Positions 45,653 to 54,570 are shown, counted from the stretch's first letter. The stretch is 64,000 nt of DNA from Corynebacterium sp. 21KM1197 (GCF_033783015.1 NZ_CP123907.1:682001-746000); one strand, 5' to 3'. Translations and numbers: made by a program. Notes: generated by a model not told the origin, from the letters alone.

Positions 45653-46342
45653 TTGATCCTGCAAGCCGCCTCCATGGCCCTGGCCGATTCCGTAAACGTC
45701 CTGCTCATCGGCGTTCTGGTGGTGCTCGGCGTGCTCCTGCCGCGCGGCGGACGCTTCGGTGCGGTGGCCACGCTGCTGGTGCTGGGCGATTGGTTGGGCG
45801 TATTCCTGTACGCCCTGCTGGTTTTATTGCTTTTCGACGGCCTGGGCGACGTCATCACCACGGCCCTGGAATCCCCGATCTACGCCCTCGTCCTCGTGGC
45901 CTTTGGCGCGTTCTCCCTCATCGCCACCGCGCGCAGTTCCGGGGAGGGCACCGTGGCGCTGGTGCGCCGGGTGTTGGGGCCGCTGCGCGGGCCCGCGGCC
46001 ATGACTCCGGTGGTGGGGTTCGTGCTCGGCGTGGTGCAATCGGCCACCTCCGTGCCGTTCTATCTGGGCATTGGGGTGGTCTCGGCGGGGGACTTTGGTG
46101 TGGCCCAGCGCTACCTGGGCATGGTGGTGTACGCCACCATCGCGCTGAGCCTGCCCATTCTCAGCGCCTTCGCGGTGGCCTGGGTGCGCCGATACCCCTA
46201 TTCCCCGGTGGGGCGGCTTTTTGAATGGGCGCGCATGAACCCGCTGACCTCCATTCGCATCGCGGGCTACGTGGTGGGCGTGTTCCTGGTGGTGCTCGGG
46301 GCCTGGACGCTTTACGACGTCACCCTGGGCTCCTCCGGGTAG
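45653..46342 (+). CDS. Integral membrane protein, GAP/LysE-like
   Basis: This 229-residue protein has about six helices, first helix ALADSVNVLLIGVLVVLGVLL, with a central charged loop. The early ADSVN and later GFVLGVVQSATSVPFYLG segments resemble GAP/SfLAP-type exporters. The function is unknown. TTG 45653 has AGGAG upstream; ATG 45674 is the alternative. Its 3' end overlaps the convergent TetR gene by 31 bases. Confidence 0.7.
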   Translation: MILQAASMALADSVNVLLIGVLVVLGVLLPRGGRFGAVATLLVLGDWLGVFLYALLVLLLFDGLGDVITTALESPIYALVLVAFGAFSLIATARSSGEGTVALVRRVLGPLRGPAAMTPVVGFVLGVVQSATSVPFYLGIGVVSAGDFGVAQRYLGMVVYATIALSLPILSAFAVAWVRRYPYSPVGRLFEWARMNPLTSIRIAGYVVGVFLVVLGAWTLYDVTLGSSG

Positions 46343-46887
46343 GTCAGCGCGAGGAGGTCGCGCTCCAGTTCCTCCAGGTCCGCAGGGGTAAGAATGGCTC
46401 CCCACAGCGGGCCGGAACTGCTGCCATCGGTGGCGGCGATGATGAGCCGCACGGTGCGCGCGGGGAGGCCGTCGGCATGCAATTGCTCGCGCCATAGGGC
46501 GGCGTCGCGCTGGGTGATCTCGTGCAGTTCCGGCTCGGAGAGCAGGTGGGCGGCCAGTGCTAGTTCATCGTGGAGCGCTCCGGGGTTGTGCAGATCCGCG
46601 AAAATGGTGCGGATATAGGTGCGGCAGAGGTGTCCGGGGGTAGTATCCCCGGATTGGGCGTCCGCGTGTTCTACGTCATGACGGAAGCGCTGCACAGAGT
46701 CTTCGACCAATCCGTGCAGCAGGTCATTCTTGCTGGGAAAGTGATACAGCAATCCACCCTTGGACACCTGGGCCTCCTTGGCGATGGCCGCCAGGGAAAC
46801 GGTGGGGCCGTGGCGGCGCACCAGGCGCGCGGCGGCGAGGAGGATGAGTTCCCTGGTTTCCTCCGGGGTGCGGGTGGTGCGGGCCAT
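46312..46887 (-). CDS. TetR family transcriptional regulator (next to MFS exporter)
   Basis: This 191-residue repressor has a helix-turn-helix (TVSLAAIAKEAQVSKGGLLYHFPSKNDLL, residues 29-57) of the SKGGLLYHF subtype, followed by a TetR_C-type ligand domain. It starts 26 bases after the DHA2-type MFS gene and is probably cotranscribed. The perfect palindrome upstream of the MFS gene is the likely operator. Confidence 0.88.
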   Translation of the reverse strand: MARTTRTPEETRELILLAAARLVRRHGPTVSLAAIAKEAQVSKGGLLYHFPSKNDLLHGLVEDSVQRFRHDVEHADAQSGDTTPGHLCRTYIRTIFADLHNPGALHDELALAAHLLSEPELHEITQRDAALWREQLHADGLPARTVRLIIAATDGSSSGPLWGAILTPADLEELERDLLALTYPEEPRVTS

Positions 46888-46913
46888 GTGGGGCGTCCTT
46901 TCTGGGGGTGGTG

Positions 46914-48404
46914 TTAGTGCTCCGCCGTCACGGCGGTTTTCTCGTTGGGGATGAGGAAGTAGGCTACGGCCGCAGCACCCAACATAATGCCCGCCGCGAC
47001 GAGCGTGGTGGACTGCATGGCGGAAACAAACGCCTCCTGGGCTGCGTGCAGCGCGGCGCTGCCGACGTCAAAGACGTGTGCCGCGGTGGCCAGGGAGTCC
47101 TCGGCCTGGTTGGCCAGGGTGGCGTCGGTATCGGTGGGCAGGGCGAGGTTGAAGCGGTACAGCACGGTGATGAGCGAGCCGAGAATAGCGATGCCCAGCG
47201 CGGCACCGAGTTCGTAGGCCGTCTCCGCGATGGAGGAGGCCGCCCCGGCCTTGCTCGGGCGCACGGCGGAGACTACAGCGTCCACGCTGAGCGTTTCCGC
47301 GATGCCCACGCCCAGGCCCAGCGGCATGGTGGCCAGCATTAGCCAGAGCAGATTATCCGCGCCCTCGGTGATGGAAACGAGGGTCAGGCCCACCGCGCCG
47401 ATGAGCAGGGCCACCGCGATGGCCCGTCCGCGTCCCAGTCGGGTCAGCAGGAAGCCCACGCAGGCGGCGGCCAGCATGGCGGAGATCGCCACTGGTAGTT
47501 CCGCCAGGCCCGCCTGGAAGGGGCTGAGTTCGCGCCCCAATTGGAGGTACTGGGAATAGAAGAACAGCGCACCGCTAAGCGCGAACACGGAGATAAGGTT
47601 CACCAACACCGCGCCGCTAAAGGCCGGGTTCTTGAACAGGTCCACCTCGATCATGGGCGAGGCCACGCTGCGCTGACGCCGGATAAAGAGGTATCCGCTG
47701 ATTAGGCCCAGGGCCAGGATCGCGGCCTCGGTGAGGCCGAAGGAACCACCGGCGATCTTCTTGACGGTGTACACCAGCGGAATGATCGCCAGCATGGATA
47801 GGGCGCTGGAAACCAGGTCAAAGGGGCCGGGGGAAGGGTTGCGGGATTCCGGCAGCAGCCAGCCGCCCAGGACGATCACGGCCAGGATCACCGGGATATT
47901 GATGAGGAACACCGAGCCCCACCAGAAGTGCTCCAGCAGCGCCCCGCCGATGAGCGGGCCGAGCGCAATGCCGCTGGCCGAGGCCGCGGACCACAGCGCG
48001 ATGGCGCGGGTGCGCTCGGTGGGGTCGGTGAAGATATTGCGGATAAGGGAGAGCGTGGAGGGCATCACGGTGGCTCCGGCCACGCCCAGCAGGAGGCGGG
48101 CGGCGATGAGGACCTCGGGGGTGGGGGCAAAGGCCGCTAAGAGGGAGGCGGCGCCAAAGGCGGCGCTGCCGATGAGCAAGAGGCGCTTGCGGCCAATGCG
48201 GTCCGCGAGGTTGCCCATCGTGACGAGCAGGCCCGCCAGGACGAGGGAATAAATGTCCCCGATCCACAGCACCTGCGTGGCGGTGGGGGCGAGGTCGCGG
48301 GTGAGGGAGGGTACCGCGAGGTATAACACCGTGGAATCAATAACAAGCAGCAAAACGGCGCTGATCAGCACCCCTAGGCTGCTCCATCGTTGGGTGGCGC
48401 TCAT
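46914..48404 (-). CDS. DHA2 family MFS multidrug exporter
   Basis: This 496-residue exporter has about 14 helices. The motif-A loop is GNLADRIGRKRLLLIG and the motif-C segment is SAASASGIALGPLIGGALLEHFWW, typical of EmrB/QacA-like drug:proton antiporters. ATG 48404 has AGGAG five bases upstream; further upstream codons have no membrane character. TetR follows in the same operon. Confidence 0.9.
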   Translation of the reverse strand: MSATQRWSSLGVLISAVLLLVIDSTVLYLAVPSLTRDLAPTATQVLWIGDIYSLVLAGLLVTMGNLADRIGRKRLLLIGSAAFGAASLLAAFAPTPEVLIAARLLLGVAGATVMPSTLSLIRNIFTDPTERTRAIALWSAASASGIALGPLIGGALLEHFWWGSVFLINIPVILAVIVLGGWLLPESRNPSPGPFDLVSSALSMLAIIPLVYTVKKIAGGSFGLTEAAILALGLISGYLFIRRQRSVASPMIEVDLFKNPAFSGAVLVNLISVFALSGALFFYSQYLQLGRELSPFQAGLAELPVAISAMLAAACVGFLLTRLGRGRAIAVALLIGAVGLTLVSITEGADNLLWLMLATMPLGLGVGIAETLSVDAVVSAVRPSKAGAASSIAETAYELGAALGIAILGSLITVLYRFNLALPTDTDATLANQAEDSLATAAHVFDVGSAALHAAQEAFVSAMQSTTLVAAGIMLGAAAVAYFLIPNEKTAVTAEH

Positions 48405-48422
48405 AAGCACTCCTAAAACTGT

Positions 48423-48436
48423 ACCGTCTGGACGGT
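48423..48436. promoter_or_regulatory. Perfect palindromic operator upstream of the MFS exporter
   Basis: ACCGTC-TG-GACGGT is a perfect 14-bp palindrome placed 18 bases upstream of the MFS start codon, where a TetR protein would block the promoter. The TetR gene of this operon has a helix-turn-helix subtype that usually binds such short GC-containing palindromes. Confidence 0.65.
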
Positions 48437-48488
48437 TTATTTTTAGCACGCGGGGGTGGCCGATGCAACATGTGGCGTGGCGTTGTGT

Positions 48489-48508
48489 AGATTGTTCAAC
48501 AACAATCT
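48489..48508. promoter_or_regulatory. GntR (FCD) operator upstream of the NRAMP-like gene
   Basis: AGATTGTTCAACAACAATCT contains the core TTGTTCAACAA (48492-48502), matching the FadR/FCD-type consensus TnGTnnnACnA. The same core with a central G occurs upstream of pxpA at 54559-54569. It is 33 bases upstream of the NRAMP-like start. Confidence 0.7.
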
Positions 48509-48541
48509 CATGCCTCACATCACACCAGGAGGGGAAGTGCT

Positions 48542-49801
48542 ATGAGCGAAACACCGGAGAAGGCCCACGCCCGCGCCGCATCGAAAGCCGAATCCCGCGC
48601 TGAAACCCGCGCGCGCAACAGCGCCGGGCGCACCGCCATTCTCGGGGCGATGTTCCTGATGGCCACCAGCGCCATCGGCCCCGGATTTCTCACGCAGACC
48701 AGCGTGTTCACCGTGCAAATGGGCGCTGCCTTTGCCTTTGCCATCCTGGTGTCCATCCTGGTGGACGTGGCCATTCAGATGAACGTGTGGCGAGTACTCG
48801 GCGTGACGGGCCTGCGCGCCAATGAGCTGGGTAATACCGTGCTCCCGGGCCTGGGCTGGGTGATGGCGGCCTGCGTGTTCGCCGGCGGGCTGGTGTTTAA
48901 CATCGGCAACATCGCCGGGGCCGGGCTGGGAGCCAATGCCATGCTGGGGGTGGACCCCAAGATCGGTGGGGCCGTATCCGCCCTGGTGGCCGTGCTGGTG
49001 TTCCTGTCCAAGCGCGCGGGCATGGCCCTGGATCGGATCGTGGCGGGCCTGGGTGCGCTGATGATCCTGCTCATGCTGTACGTGGCCATCGCCTCGGCCC
49101 CGCCGGTGGGGGAGGCCTTAAAGAACACCGTGGCCCCGGCCGAGGTGGACTTCCTGGTGATTACCACGCTGGTGGGCGGCACCGTGGGCGGATACATCAC
49201 CTTTGCCGGTGCCCACCGCATGATCGATAGCGGCTTCACCGGGCCGGAAAACCTCTCCCACATCACCAGGGGTTCCGTGCTGGGGATCATCGTCACCGGC
49301 GTGATGCGCGTGCTGCTTTTCCTGGCGGTGCTGGGCGTGGTGGCCACGGGCGTGACCCTGGCCAAGGACAACACGGCGGCGGACGCCTTCTACCACGCCG
49401 CCGGGGAGATCGGCCTGCGGCTTTTCGGCGTGGTGCTCTGGGCGGCGGGCCTGACCTCCGTGATCGGGGCCTCCTATACCTCGATTAGCTTCGTGACCAC
49501 CCAGTCCACCCCGGCCAAGGTGCGTTCCCTGGCCACCGTCGCTTTTATCGCCGTGTGTGCGGTGGCCTATTTCCTGCTCAACTCCGCCCCGCAGACGCTG
49601 CTCATCTTTGCCGGTGCGTTTAACGGCCTGATCCTCCCGGTGGGCTTCGCGGTGGTGCTGTGGGTGACCTGGCGGCGCGGGGACCTGCTGCGCGGTTACA
49701 CGTACCCGCTCTGGTTGAAGATCCTGGGCACGGTGGTGTGGGTGCTCACCATCTACTTGGGTTGGAACTCGCTGTCCGGCCTGGCCGCGCTGTGGGGATA
49801 A
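48542..49801 (+). CDS. NRAMP-like transporter linked to 5-oxoproline genes (YcsG-like)
   Basis: This 419-residue protein has about eleven helices and the NRAMP fold start TSAIGPGFLTQTSVFT. The canonical metal-binding DPGN of NRAMP is not visible (TSAIGPGFL in its place), so metal transport is doubtful. In Bacillus the homologue ycsG lies with ycsF and kipIA, the 5-oxoprolinase genes, as here. I infer uptake of 5-oxoproline or a related small acid. GAGGGGAAG precedes ATG 48542. It shares a GntR operator with the pxpA operon. Confidence 0.8.
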   Translation: MSETPEKAHARAASKAESRAETRARNSAGRTAILGAMFLMATSAIGPGFLTQTSVFTVQMGAAFAFAILVSILVDVAIQMNVWRVLGVTGLRANELGNTVLPGLGWVMAACVFAGGLVFNIGNIAGAGLGANAMLGVDPKIGGAVSALVAVLVFLSKRAGMALDRIVAGLGALMILLMLYVAIASAPPVGEALKNTVAPAEVDFLVITTLVGGTVGGYITFAGAHRMIDSGFTGPENLSHITRGSVLGIIVTGVMRVLLFLAVLGVVATGVTLAKDNTAADAFYHAAGEIGLRLFGVVLWAAGLTSVIGASYTSISFVTTQSTPAKVRSLATVAFIAVCAVAYFLLNSAPQTLLIFAGAFNGLILPVGFAVVLWVTWRRGDLLRGYTYPLWLKILGTVVWVLTIYLGWNSLSGLAALWG

Positions 49802-49812
49802 CGCACCAGGGC

Positions 49813-50430
49813 TTAGGAGATAAGCCCCAGCACCAACCCGCAGGTGCGCGCTAGGGAATCCCGCAGCAGTTCCGCAGCGCTCGCGTGATCGCCCCCGCGC
49901 AGCGCGGTGACCACCGCCCGGTTATTCGCGATGAACTGCGCGTGAAAGTCCGGTTCCAGGCGCTCGGCGGAAAGAAACACCAGCCGCATTTGAGCAAGGA
50001 TCTGCTGCATCGTTTCCGTGAGCAGGCAGGCCCCGGAGCCCGCCACGATCTCCTGATGAAAGCGCTGGTTGGCCTCCGCCACGAGGGGGAGATCGTGGCG
50101 TCGATAAGCAGCCTCCGCCTCGGCCACGGCGGCGTCGAGATCATCCACCGATACCCGGTCGCCCCAGCGCAGGGCGGCGGGTTCGATGATCATGCGCGCG
50201 GCGTAGAGCGCGCGGACGTCGGCGGACGTGGGGGAGGCGATGAACACCCCGCGATTCGGCTCGCGCACCACCAGCCCCTCGGCGGCGAGCATGGTGAAGG
50301 CCTCGCGCAGGGTATTGCGGGAAATACCCAACTTCTGGGTCATCTCAATCTCGCGGAGTTGATCGCCGGGGCGGTAGCGCCCGGCGGAAATCGCGCGACG
50401 CAGCCCGGAGGCTGCCTGCGCTGCTCTCAT
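49813..50430 (-). CDS. GntR family regulator, FCD domain
   Basis: This 205-residue regulator has a winged helix (RYRPGDQLREIEMTQKLGISRNTLREAFTMLAAEGLV, residues 18-54) and an all-helical FCD ligand domain with metal/ligand His and Asp residues. It is the last gene of the pxp operon, seven bases after the biotin carboxylase gene. The matched palindromes at 48489-48508 and 54558-54570 suggest it controls both units. The role resembles kipR in Bacillus by position, although KipR is of another family. Confidence 0.88.
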   Translation of the reverse strand: MRAAQAASGLRRAISAGRYRPGDQLREIEMTQKLGISRNTLREAFTMLAAEGLVVREPNRGVFIASPTSADVRALYAARMIIEPAALRWGDRVSVDDLDAAVAEAEAAYRRHDLPLVAEANQRFHQEIVAGSGACLLTETMQQILAQMRLVFLSAERLEPDFHAQFIANNRAVVTALRGGDHASAAELLRDSLARTCGLVLGLIS

Positions 50431-50437
50431 GTGTCCT

Positions 50438-52195
50438 CTATTCAATCCGAGCCAGGGCGGTGCCGCGTTCCACGGCCTCGCCAGGGGAGGTTAGGAGATG
50501 AATGGTACCGGAGCGCGGCGCGGTCACGTTGGATTCCATCTTCATCGCCTCCACGGTGGCCACGGCCTGCCCCTCGGTGACCTCTGCGCCGTCCTCCACC
50601 TTCCAGGCCACCAGCGTGCCGGTATAGGGGCAGGGGATCTCGTCGCCGCTGCTTTGCGACACCCCCGTGGTCGCCGTGGCACCGGGCTGTGCGGAGGCGG
50701 CGGGCGCGGCCGGAGCCGCGCTGGTGAATAGGTGAACGGGCAGTCCCAAGGAGTGCAGGCGACCGTCGATCTCGATGGTCACAGTGGTGCGCTCGGTGTA
50801 GGCCTCCTCGATGGCCTCGGCGGAGTCCCCAAAGGTGGGGGTGTATTCCTTATCCACCCAGTCCGTGTAGATGTCCAGGCTGTCCCCGATGAGCGCGGGG
50901 TGCTCCACGATGTCCCGCTGGAAGGGCAGCACCGTGCGCACGCCCTCGATGCGGAACTCGCGCAGGGCGCGGCGGGCGCGCACCAGGGCCACCTCGCGGG
51001 TGGGGCCCCACACGATCAGCTTGGCCAGCAGGGAATCGTACACGCCCGGAATGGTGAAGCCCGCGCGCACGCCGGTGTCCACGCGGATCCCGGGCCCCAG
51101 CGGCGGCTCAAAGGCGGTGATGGTGCCGGGGCAGGGCACAAAGCCGTGGGCCACGTCCTCGGCATTGATGCGGAACTCAAAGGCGTGCCCGTGGGAGGTG
51201 GGGTCGCCGTCAAAGGAAAGGGGGTGGCCCGCCGCGATGCGGAACTGCTCCGCGATGATGTCCAGGCCGGTCACGGCCTCGGTCACGGGGTGTTCCACCT
51301 GCACGCGGGTATTGACCTCCAGGAAGGAGACGGTGCCGTCCTCGGAGACGATGAACTCCACCGTGCCCGCCCCCAGGTAGCCTGCGGCGCGGCAGACCTC
51401 GCGCGCGCCCTCGACGATCGCGGTGCGCTGCTCCTCGGTGAGGAAGGGCGCGGGGGCTTCCTCCACGAGTTTTTGGAAGCGCCGCTGCGTGGAGCAATCG
51501 CGGGTGCCCAGCACGGCCACATTGCCGTGGCTATCCGCCAGCACCTGGGCCTCCACGTGGCGGGGTTTGGTGAGGAATTTCTCCACAAAGCATTCCCCGC
51601 GCCCAAAGGCCTCCGTGGCCTCGCGCCCGGCGGAGAGGAAGGCATCCTCGATCTCGCTGGCCTCGGAGACCACCTTCAGGCCGCGCCCGCCGCCGCCAAA
51701 GGCCGCCTTGATGGCGATGGGCAGGCCGTGTTCCTCGGCAAAGTCGCGGGCCTGTTCCCAGGAATCCACGGGATCGGAGGTACCCGGTGCAAGGGGCGCG
51801 CCCACGGATTCCGCGATGCGCCGTGCGGAGACCTTGTCGCCCAGGGAGTCGATGGTTTCCGGGCGGGGGCCGATCCAGGTCATGCCCGCCGCGATGACGT
51901 CGCGGGCAAAGGCGGAGTTCTCCGAGAGGAAGCCGTATCCGGGGTGGATACAGTCCGCGCCCGCGCGCAGGGCGATGTCGATGATGGCGGCGGCGTTGAG
52001 ATACGTCTCCGCCGGGGAGGTGCCGGGCAGGCGATAGGCCTCATCGGCGGCCAGAGCGTGCGGGGCCTCGGCGTCCGCGTCGGAGTACACGGCGATGGAC
52101 CTCATGCCGAGGTCGGCCGCCACGCGGGCGATGCGCACGGCGATCTCGCCGCGATTGGCGATGAGAACGGTGGTCAGGGGGGTAATCTCACTCAT
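50438..52195 (-). CDS. Biotin carboxylase with C-terminal biotin carrier domain
   Basis: This 585-residue protein has a full biotin carboxylase: TVLIANRGEIAVRIARVA, the ATP-grasp glycine loop KAAFGGGGRGLKVV, and FLEVNTRVQVEHPVTE. A short linker leads to a biotinyl domain with EAMKMES, biotin-accepting Lys552. There is no carboxyltransferase domain. Instead the partner genes are fused PxpB-PxpC and PxpA, recalling the domain set of urea carboxylase. ATG 52195 overlaps the pxpBC stop by eight bases. Confidence 0.88.
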   Translation of the reverse strand: MSEITPLTTVLIANRGEIAVRIARVAADLGMRSIAVYSDADAEAPHALAADEAYRLPGTSPAETYLNAAAIIDIALRAGADCIHPGYGFLSENSAFARDVIAAGMTWIGPRPETIDSLGDKVSARRIAESVGAPLAPGTSDPVDSWEQARDFAEEHGLPIAIKAAFGGGGRGLKVVSEASEIEDAFLSAGREATEAFGRGECFVEKFLTKPRHVEAQVLADSHGNVAVLGTRDCSTQRRFQKLVEEAPAPFLTEEQRTAIVEGAREVCRAAGYLGAGTVEFIVSEDGTVSFLEVNTRVQVEHPVTEAVTGLDIIAEQFRIAAGHPLSFDGDPTSHGHAFEFRINAEDVAHGFVPCPGTITAFEPPLGPGIRVDTGVRAGFTIPGVYDSLLAKLIVWGPTREVALVRARRALREFRIEGVRTVLPFQRDIVEHPALIGDSLDIYTDWVDKEYTPTFGDSAEAIEEAYTERTTVTIEIDGRLHSLGLPVHLFTSAAPAAPAASAQPGATATTGVSQSSGDEIPCPYTGTLVAWKVEDGAEVTEGQAVATVEAMKMESNVTAPRSGTIHLLTSPGEAVERGTALARIE

Positions 52196-53771
52196 GGTCG
52201 TGCTCCTCTTTATATTCCTCATACTCCTCGAAGCGCACCGTGGCTCCGGCGGGTAACTGGGCGGCGAGGTCAAGATCCTCGGGGATAACGGTGGCGATCA
52301 CGGGATAACCGCCGGTGACGGGGTGGTCGCGCAGGAACACCACGGGGGTGCCCTGGGGCGGCACCTGAATACACCCGGCCACCACGCCCTCGCTGGGAAG
52401 TTCCCCCTCGTGGGTGCGGCGCAGCGGGGTGCCATCGAGGCGCAGACCCACGCGATTGGAGCGCGGGGTCACCGTCCATTCCTGCTCCGTGAGCGCGGAG
52501 AACTCCCCGGCAAACCAGCGGTCGCGCGGGCCCGGTACGCACCGCAGCACGGCTACCTCGCCGGGGCGCACGCGCAGGGGATTGGCGGTGGGCCGCGCGG
52601 CTTGCCCGCCGCGATGCGGGTGCACGCGCAGGGTTTGTCCGGCCTCTAGGGGAGCGGGTCCCAGCCCGGAGAGCACGTCCGCAGAACGCGAGCCCAGCAC
52701 CTGCGGCGCGGCCAGCCCGCCGCGCACGGCGAGGTAGGAGCGCTGGCCCGCGCTGGCCGGGCCGATGCTCAGCGTGGCCCCGGCCGGAAGCAAGCGTGGT
52801 GTGCCCAGGGGCACCGGGCGGCCGTTGATGGTGATCTCGGCCTGCGCGCCGGTGACGGCCACGGTGCTCTCGATGAGGGTGGTCAGGCGCAGCCCGCCGA
52901 TATTCTCGATCACCGCGCTGCCGGTGGGATTGCCCACCGCGCTATTGGCGGCATAGGCGCTGGCGCGATCGGCGGCCCCGGAGCCGGTCACGCCGAGGTC
53001 ACCGTGCCCACCGCGCCCCTGATCCTGAATGAGGCTGAGCAGGCCGGGATCGTCCAGCCTGAGCGCGGGCTGGTGTATCCCGCTTATCGACGCCTCGGCT
53101 GCTGTGTTGGCTGCTGCGGCAGCGTTTGTGGTGGCGGAAACCTCCACGGATTCCCGCACCGCGCGGTAACGCACCGTATCGCCGGGGCGTATCGCCGCGG
53201 GTGGGGTGGCGGCGGAATCCCACATAGGGGTGGGGGAGTGACCCAGCAGCCGCCACCCGCCGGGGGAGGTGCGGGGGTAGACCGCAGAAAAGGTATCGGC
53301 CAGGCCCACCGCGCCGTGCGGAACCTGGGTGCGCGGGCTGTCCAGGCGGGGCACCCGCCGCGCCCGGGCGGGGTCACTGGGCACGCAGTAGGTAAAGCCG
53401 GGGGCGAAGCCACCAAAGGCCGCTCGCCACGGAGTTTCCGTATGCCAGGAGATGAGTTCCTCGGTGGACATACCCAGGAGGTCTGCGGTATCGGTGAGGT
53501 CGGGGCCGTCGTAGATCACCTCCACCTCCACCTCGCGCGGTGCCTCGGTGGCGGCCCGTTCCGGTTCCACTCCGGCGAGCAGGCGCGCGGCCTGGTGGGC
53601 GTGGCGCGGGGAATCGGTGACCACCAGCACGGTGGCGGCAGCGGCGATCAGTTCCACCTGGCCCGGCACCGGGTGTTTGCTGAGGTGGGCGTGCCAGCGC
53701 AGGGCGAGGTCTAGTTCCCCCACCTCCACCAGCAGGGCGCGGGTGCCCACGCGATGAATTGTGGTACTCAC
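52188..53771 (-). CDS. pxpB: Fused 5-oxoprolinase subunits PxpB-PxpC (KipI-KipA)
   Basis: This 527-residue fusion has PxpB/KipI in residues 1-210 (VEVIYDGPDLTDTADLLGMS, AFGGFAPGFTYC, VPHGAVGLADTFSAVYPRTSPGGWRLLG, which spans 148-175). PxpC/KipA follows from about 235 (DPGLLSLIQDQGRGGHGDLGVTGSGAAD to HPVTGGYPVIATV). In other bacteria these are two proteins that, with PxpA, convert 5-oxoproline to glutamate using ATP. An alanine/asparagine-rich linker joins the parts. It lies ten bases after pxpA. Confidence 0.9.
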   Translation of the reverse strand: MSTTIHRVGTRALLVEVGELDLALRWHAHLSKHPVPGQVELIAAAATVLVVTDSPRHAHQAARLLAGVEPERAATEAPREVEVEVIYDGPDLTDTADLLGMSTEELISWHTETPWRAAFGGFAPGFTYCVPSDPARARRVPRLDSPRTQVPHGAVGLADTFSAVYPRTSPGGWRLLGHSPTPMWDSAATPPAAIRPGDTVRYRAVRESVEVSATTNAAAAANTAAEASISGIHQPALRLDDPGLLSLIQDQGRGGHGDLGVTGSGAADRASAYAANSAVGNPTGSAVIENIGGLRLTTLIESTVAVTGAQAEITINGRPVPLGTPRLLPAGATLSIGPASAGQRSYLAVRGGLAAPQVLGSRSADVLSGLGPAPLEAGQTLRVHPHRGGQAARPTANPLRVRPGEVAVLRCVPGPRDRWFAGEFSALTEQEWTVTPRSNRVGLRLDGTPLRRTHEGELPSEGVVAGCIQVPPQGTPVVFLRDHPVTGGYPVIATVIPEDLDLAAQLPAGATVRFEEYEEYKEEHDHE

Positions 53772-53781
53772 GGCATGCTCC

Positions 53782-54537
53782 TTAGATAAAGCTGCGGATC
53801 GTCACGCCGTCCGCGCGCAGGCCCGCCACGATGGCCTGCGTCATCTCCACCGCGCCGGGGGAATCGCCGTGCACGCACACCGATTGCGCGTCCACGGGTA
53901 CCTCCGTGCCATCGACGGCCGTGATGCTGCCCGTGGCGGCCACCTGGCGCACGCGCGTCAGCACCTCCTCCGCGCTGTGCAGTACCGCGCCGGGCTCTCG
54001 GCGGCTGAGCAGCGTGCCATCGGGGTGATAGCCGCGATCGGCAAAGGCCTCGCGGATCACCGTCATGCCCTGTTTCTCCGCCATCTCCACGGCTACCCCG
54101 CCGGGCAGCAGCATGAGGGGGAGATCCCCAAAGGCGCGCACCCCGTTGATGACCGCCTGGGCCTGTTCCTTATGGTGAACGATGGCATTGTAGAGCGCTC
54201 CGTGCGGTTTCACATAGGAGACTTTGGTTCCGTGTGCGGTGGCCAGGGCGGAGAGAGCACCGATTTGGTAAAGCACCTCATCGGCGAGTTCTGCGGGAGC
54301 ATAGTCGATGAAGCGGCGGCCAAAACCGGGGGCGTCCTGGTATCCCACGTGCGCGCCGATGGTCACGCGGTTCTCCGCCGCCTGGCGCACGGTGCGGGCG
54401 ATGGAATGAGGATCCCCGGCGTGAAAACCGCAGGCCACGTTGGCGCTGGAGACGAGCGAGATCATGGCGGCGTCATCGGCCACGGGGTTTCCTGCGGTGG
54501 TCTCACCGAGGTCGGCGTTGAGGTCGATGTGGGGCAT
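53782..54537 (-). CDS. pxpA: 5-oxoprolinase subunit PxpA (LamB/YcsF family)
   Basis: This 251-residue protein starts MPHIDLNADLGE and has VSSANVACGFHAGDPHSI, HVGYQDAPGFGRR and VKPHGALYNAI, the family signatures. It is the hydrolytic partner of PxpB and PxpC. ATG 54537 follows GGAGGAGGG. It is the first gene of the pxp operon, with a GntR-type operator 20 bases upstream of the start. Confidence 0.93.
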   Translation of the reverse strand: MPHIDLNADLGETTAGNPVADDAAMISLVSSANVACGFHAGDPHSIARTVRQAAENRVTIGAHVGYQDAPGFGRRFIDYAPAELADEVLYQIGALSALATAHGTKVSYVKPHGALYNAIVHHKEQAQAVINGVRAFGDLPLMLLPGGVAVEMAEKQGMTVIREAFADRGYHPDGTLLSRREPGAVLHSAEEVLTRVRQVAATGSITAVDGTEVPVDAQSVCVHGDSPGAVEMTQAIVAGLRADGVTIRSFI

Positions 54538-54557
54538 GGGCGAACCCTCCTCCGAAG

Positions 54558-54570
54558 ATTGTTGAACAAT
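54558..54570. promoter_or_regulatory. GntR (FCD) operator upstream of pxpA
   Basis: ATTGTT-G-AACAAT is a perfect 13-bp palindrome just upstream of the pxpA ribosome-binding site. Its core TTGTTGAACAA differs only in the central base from the site before the NRAMP-like gene 6 kb away. Confidence 0.7.

Noticed and set aside
50732-52288. 518-codon plus-strand ORF opposite the biotin carboxylase
   Set aside because: Composition is that of an antisense shadow; the opposite strand has a complete, motif-rich enzyme.
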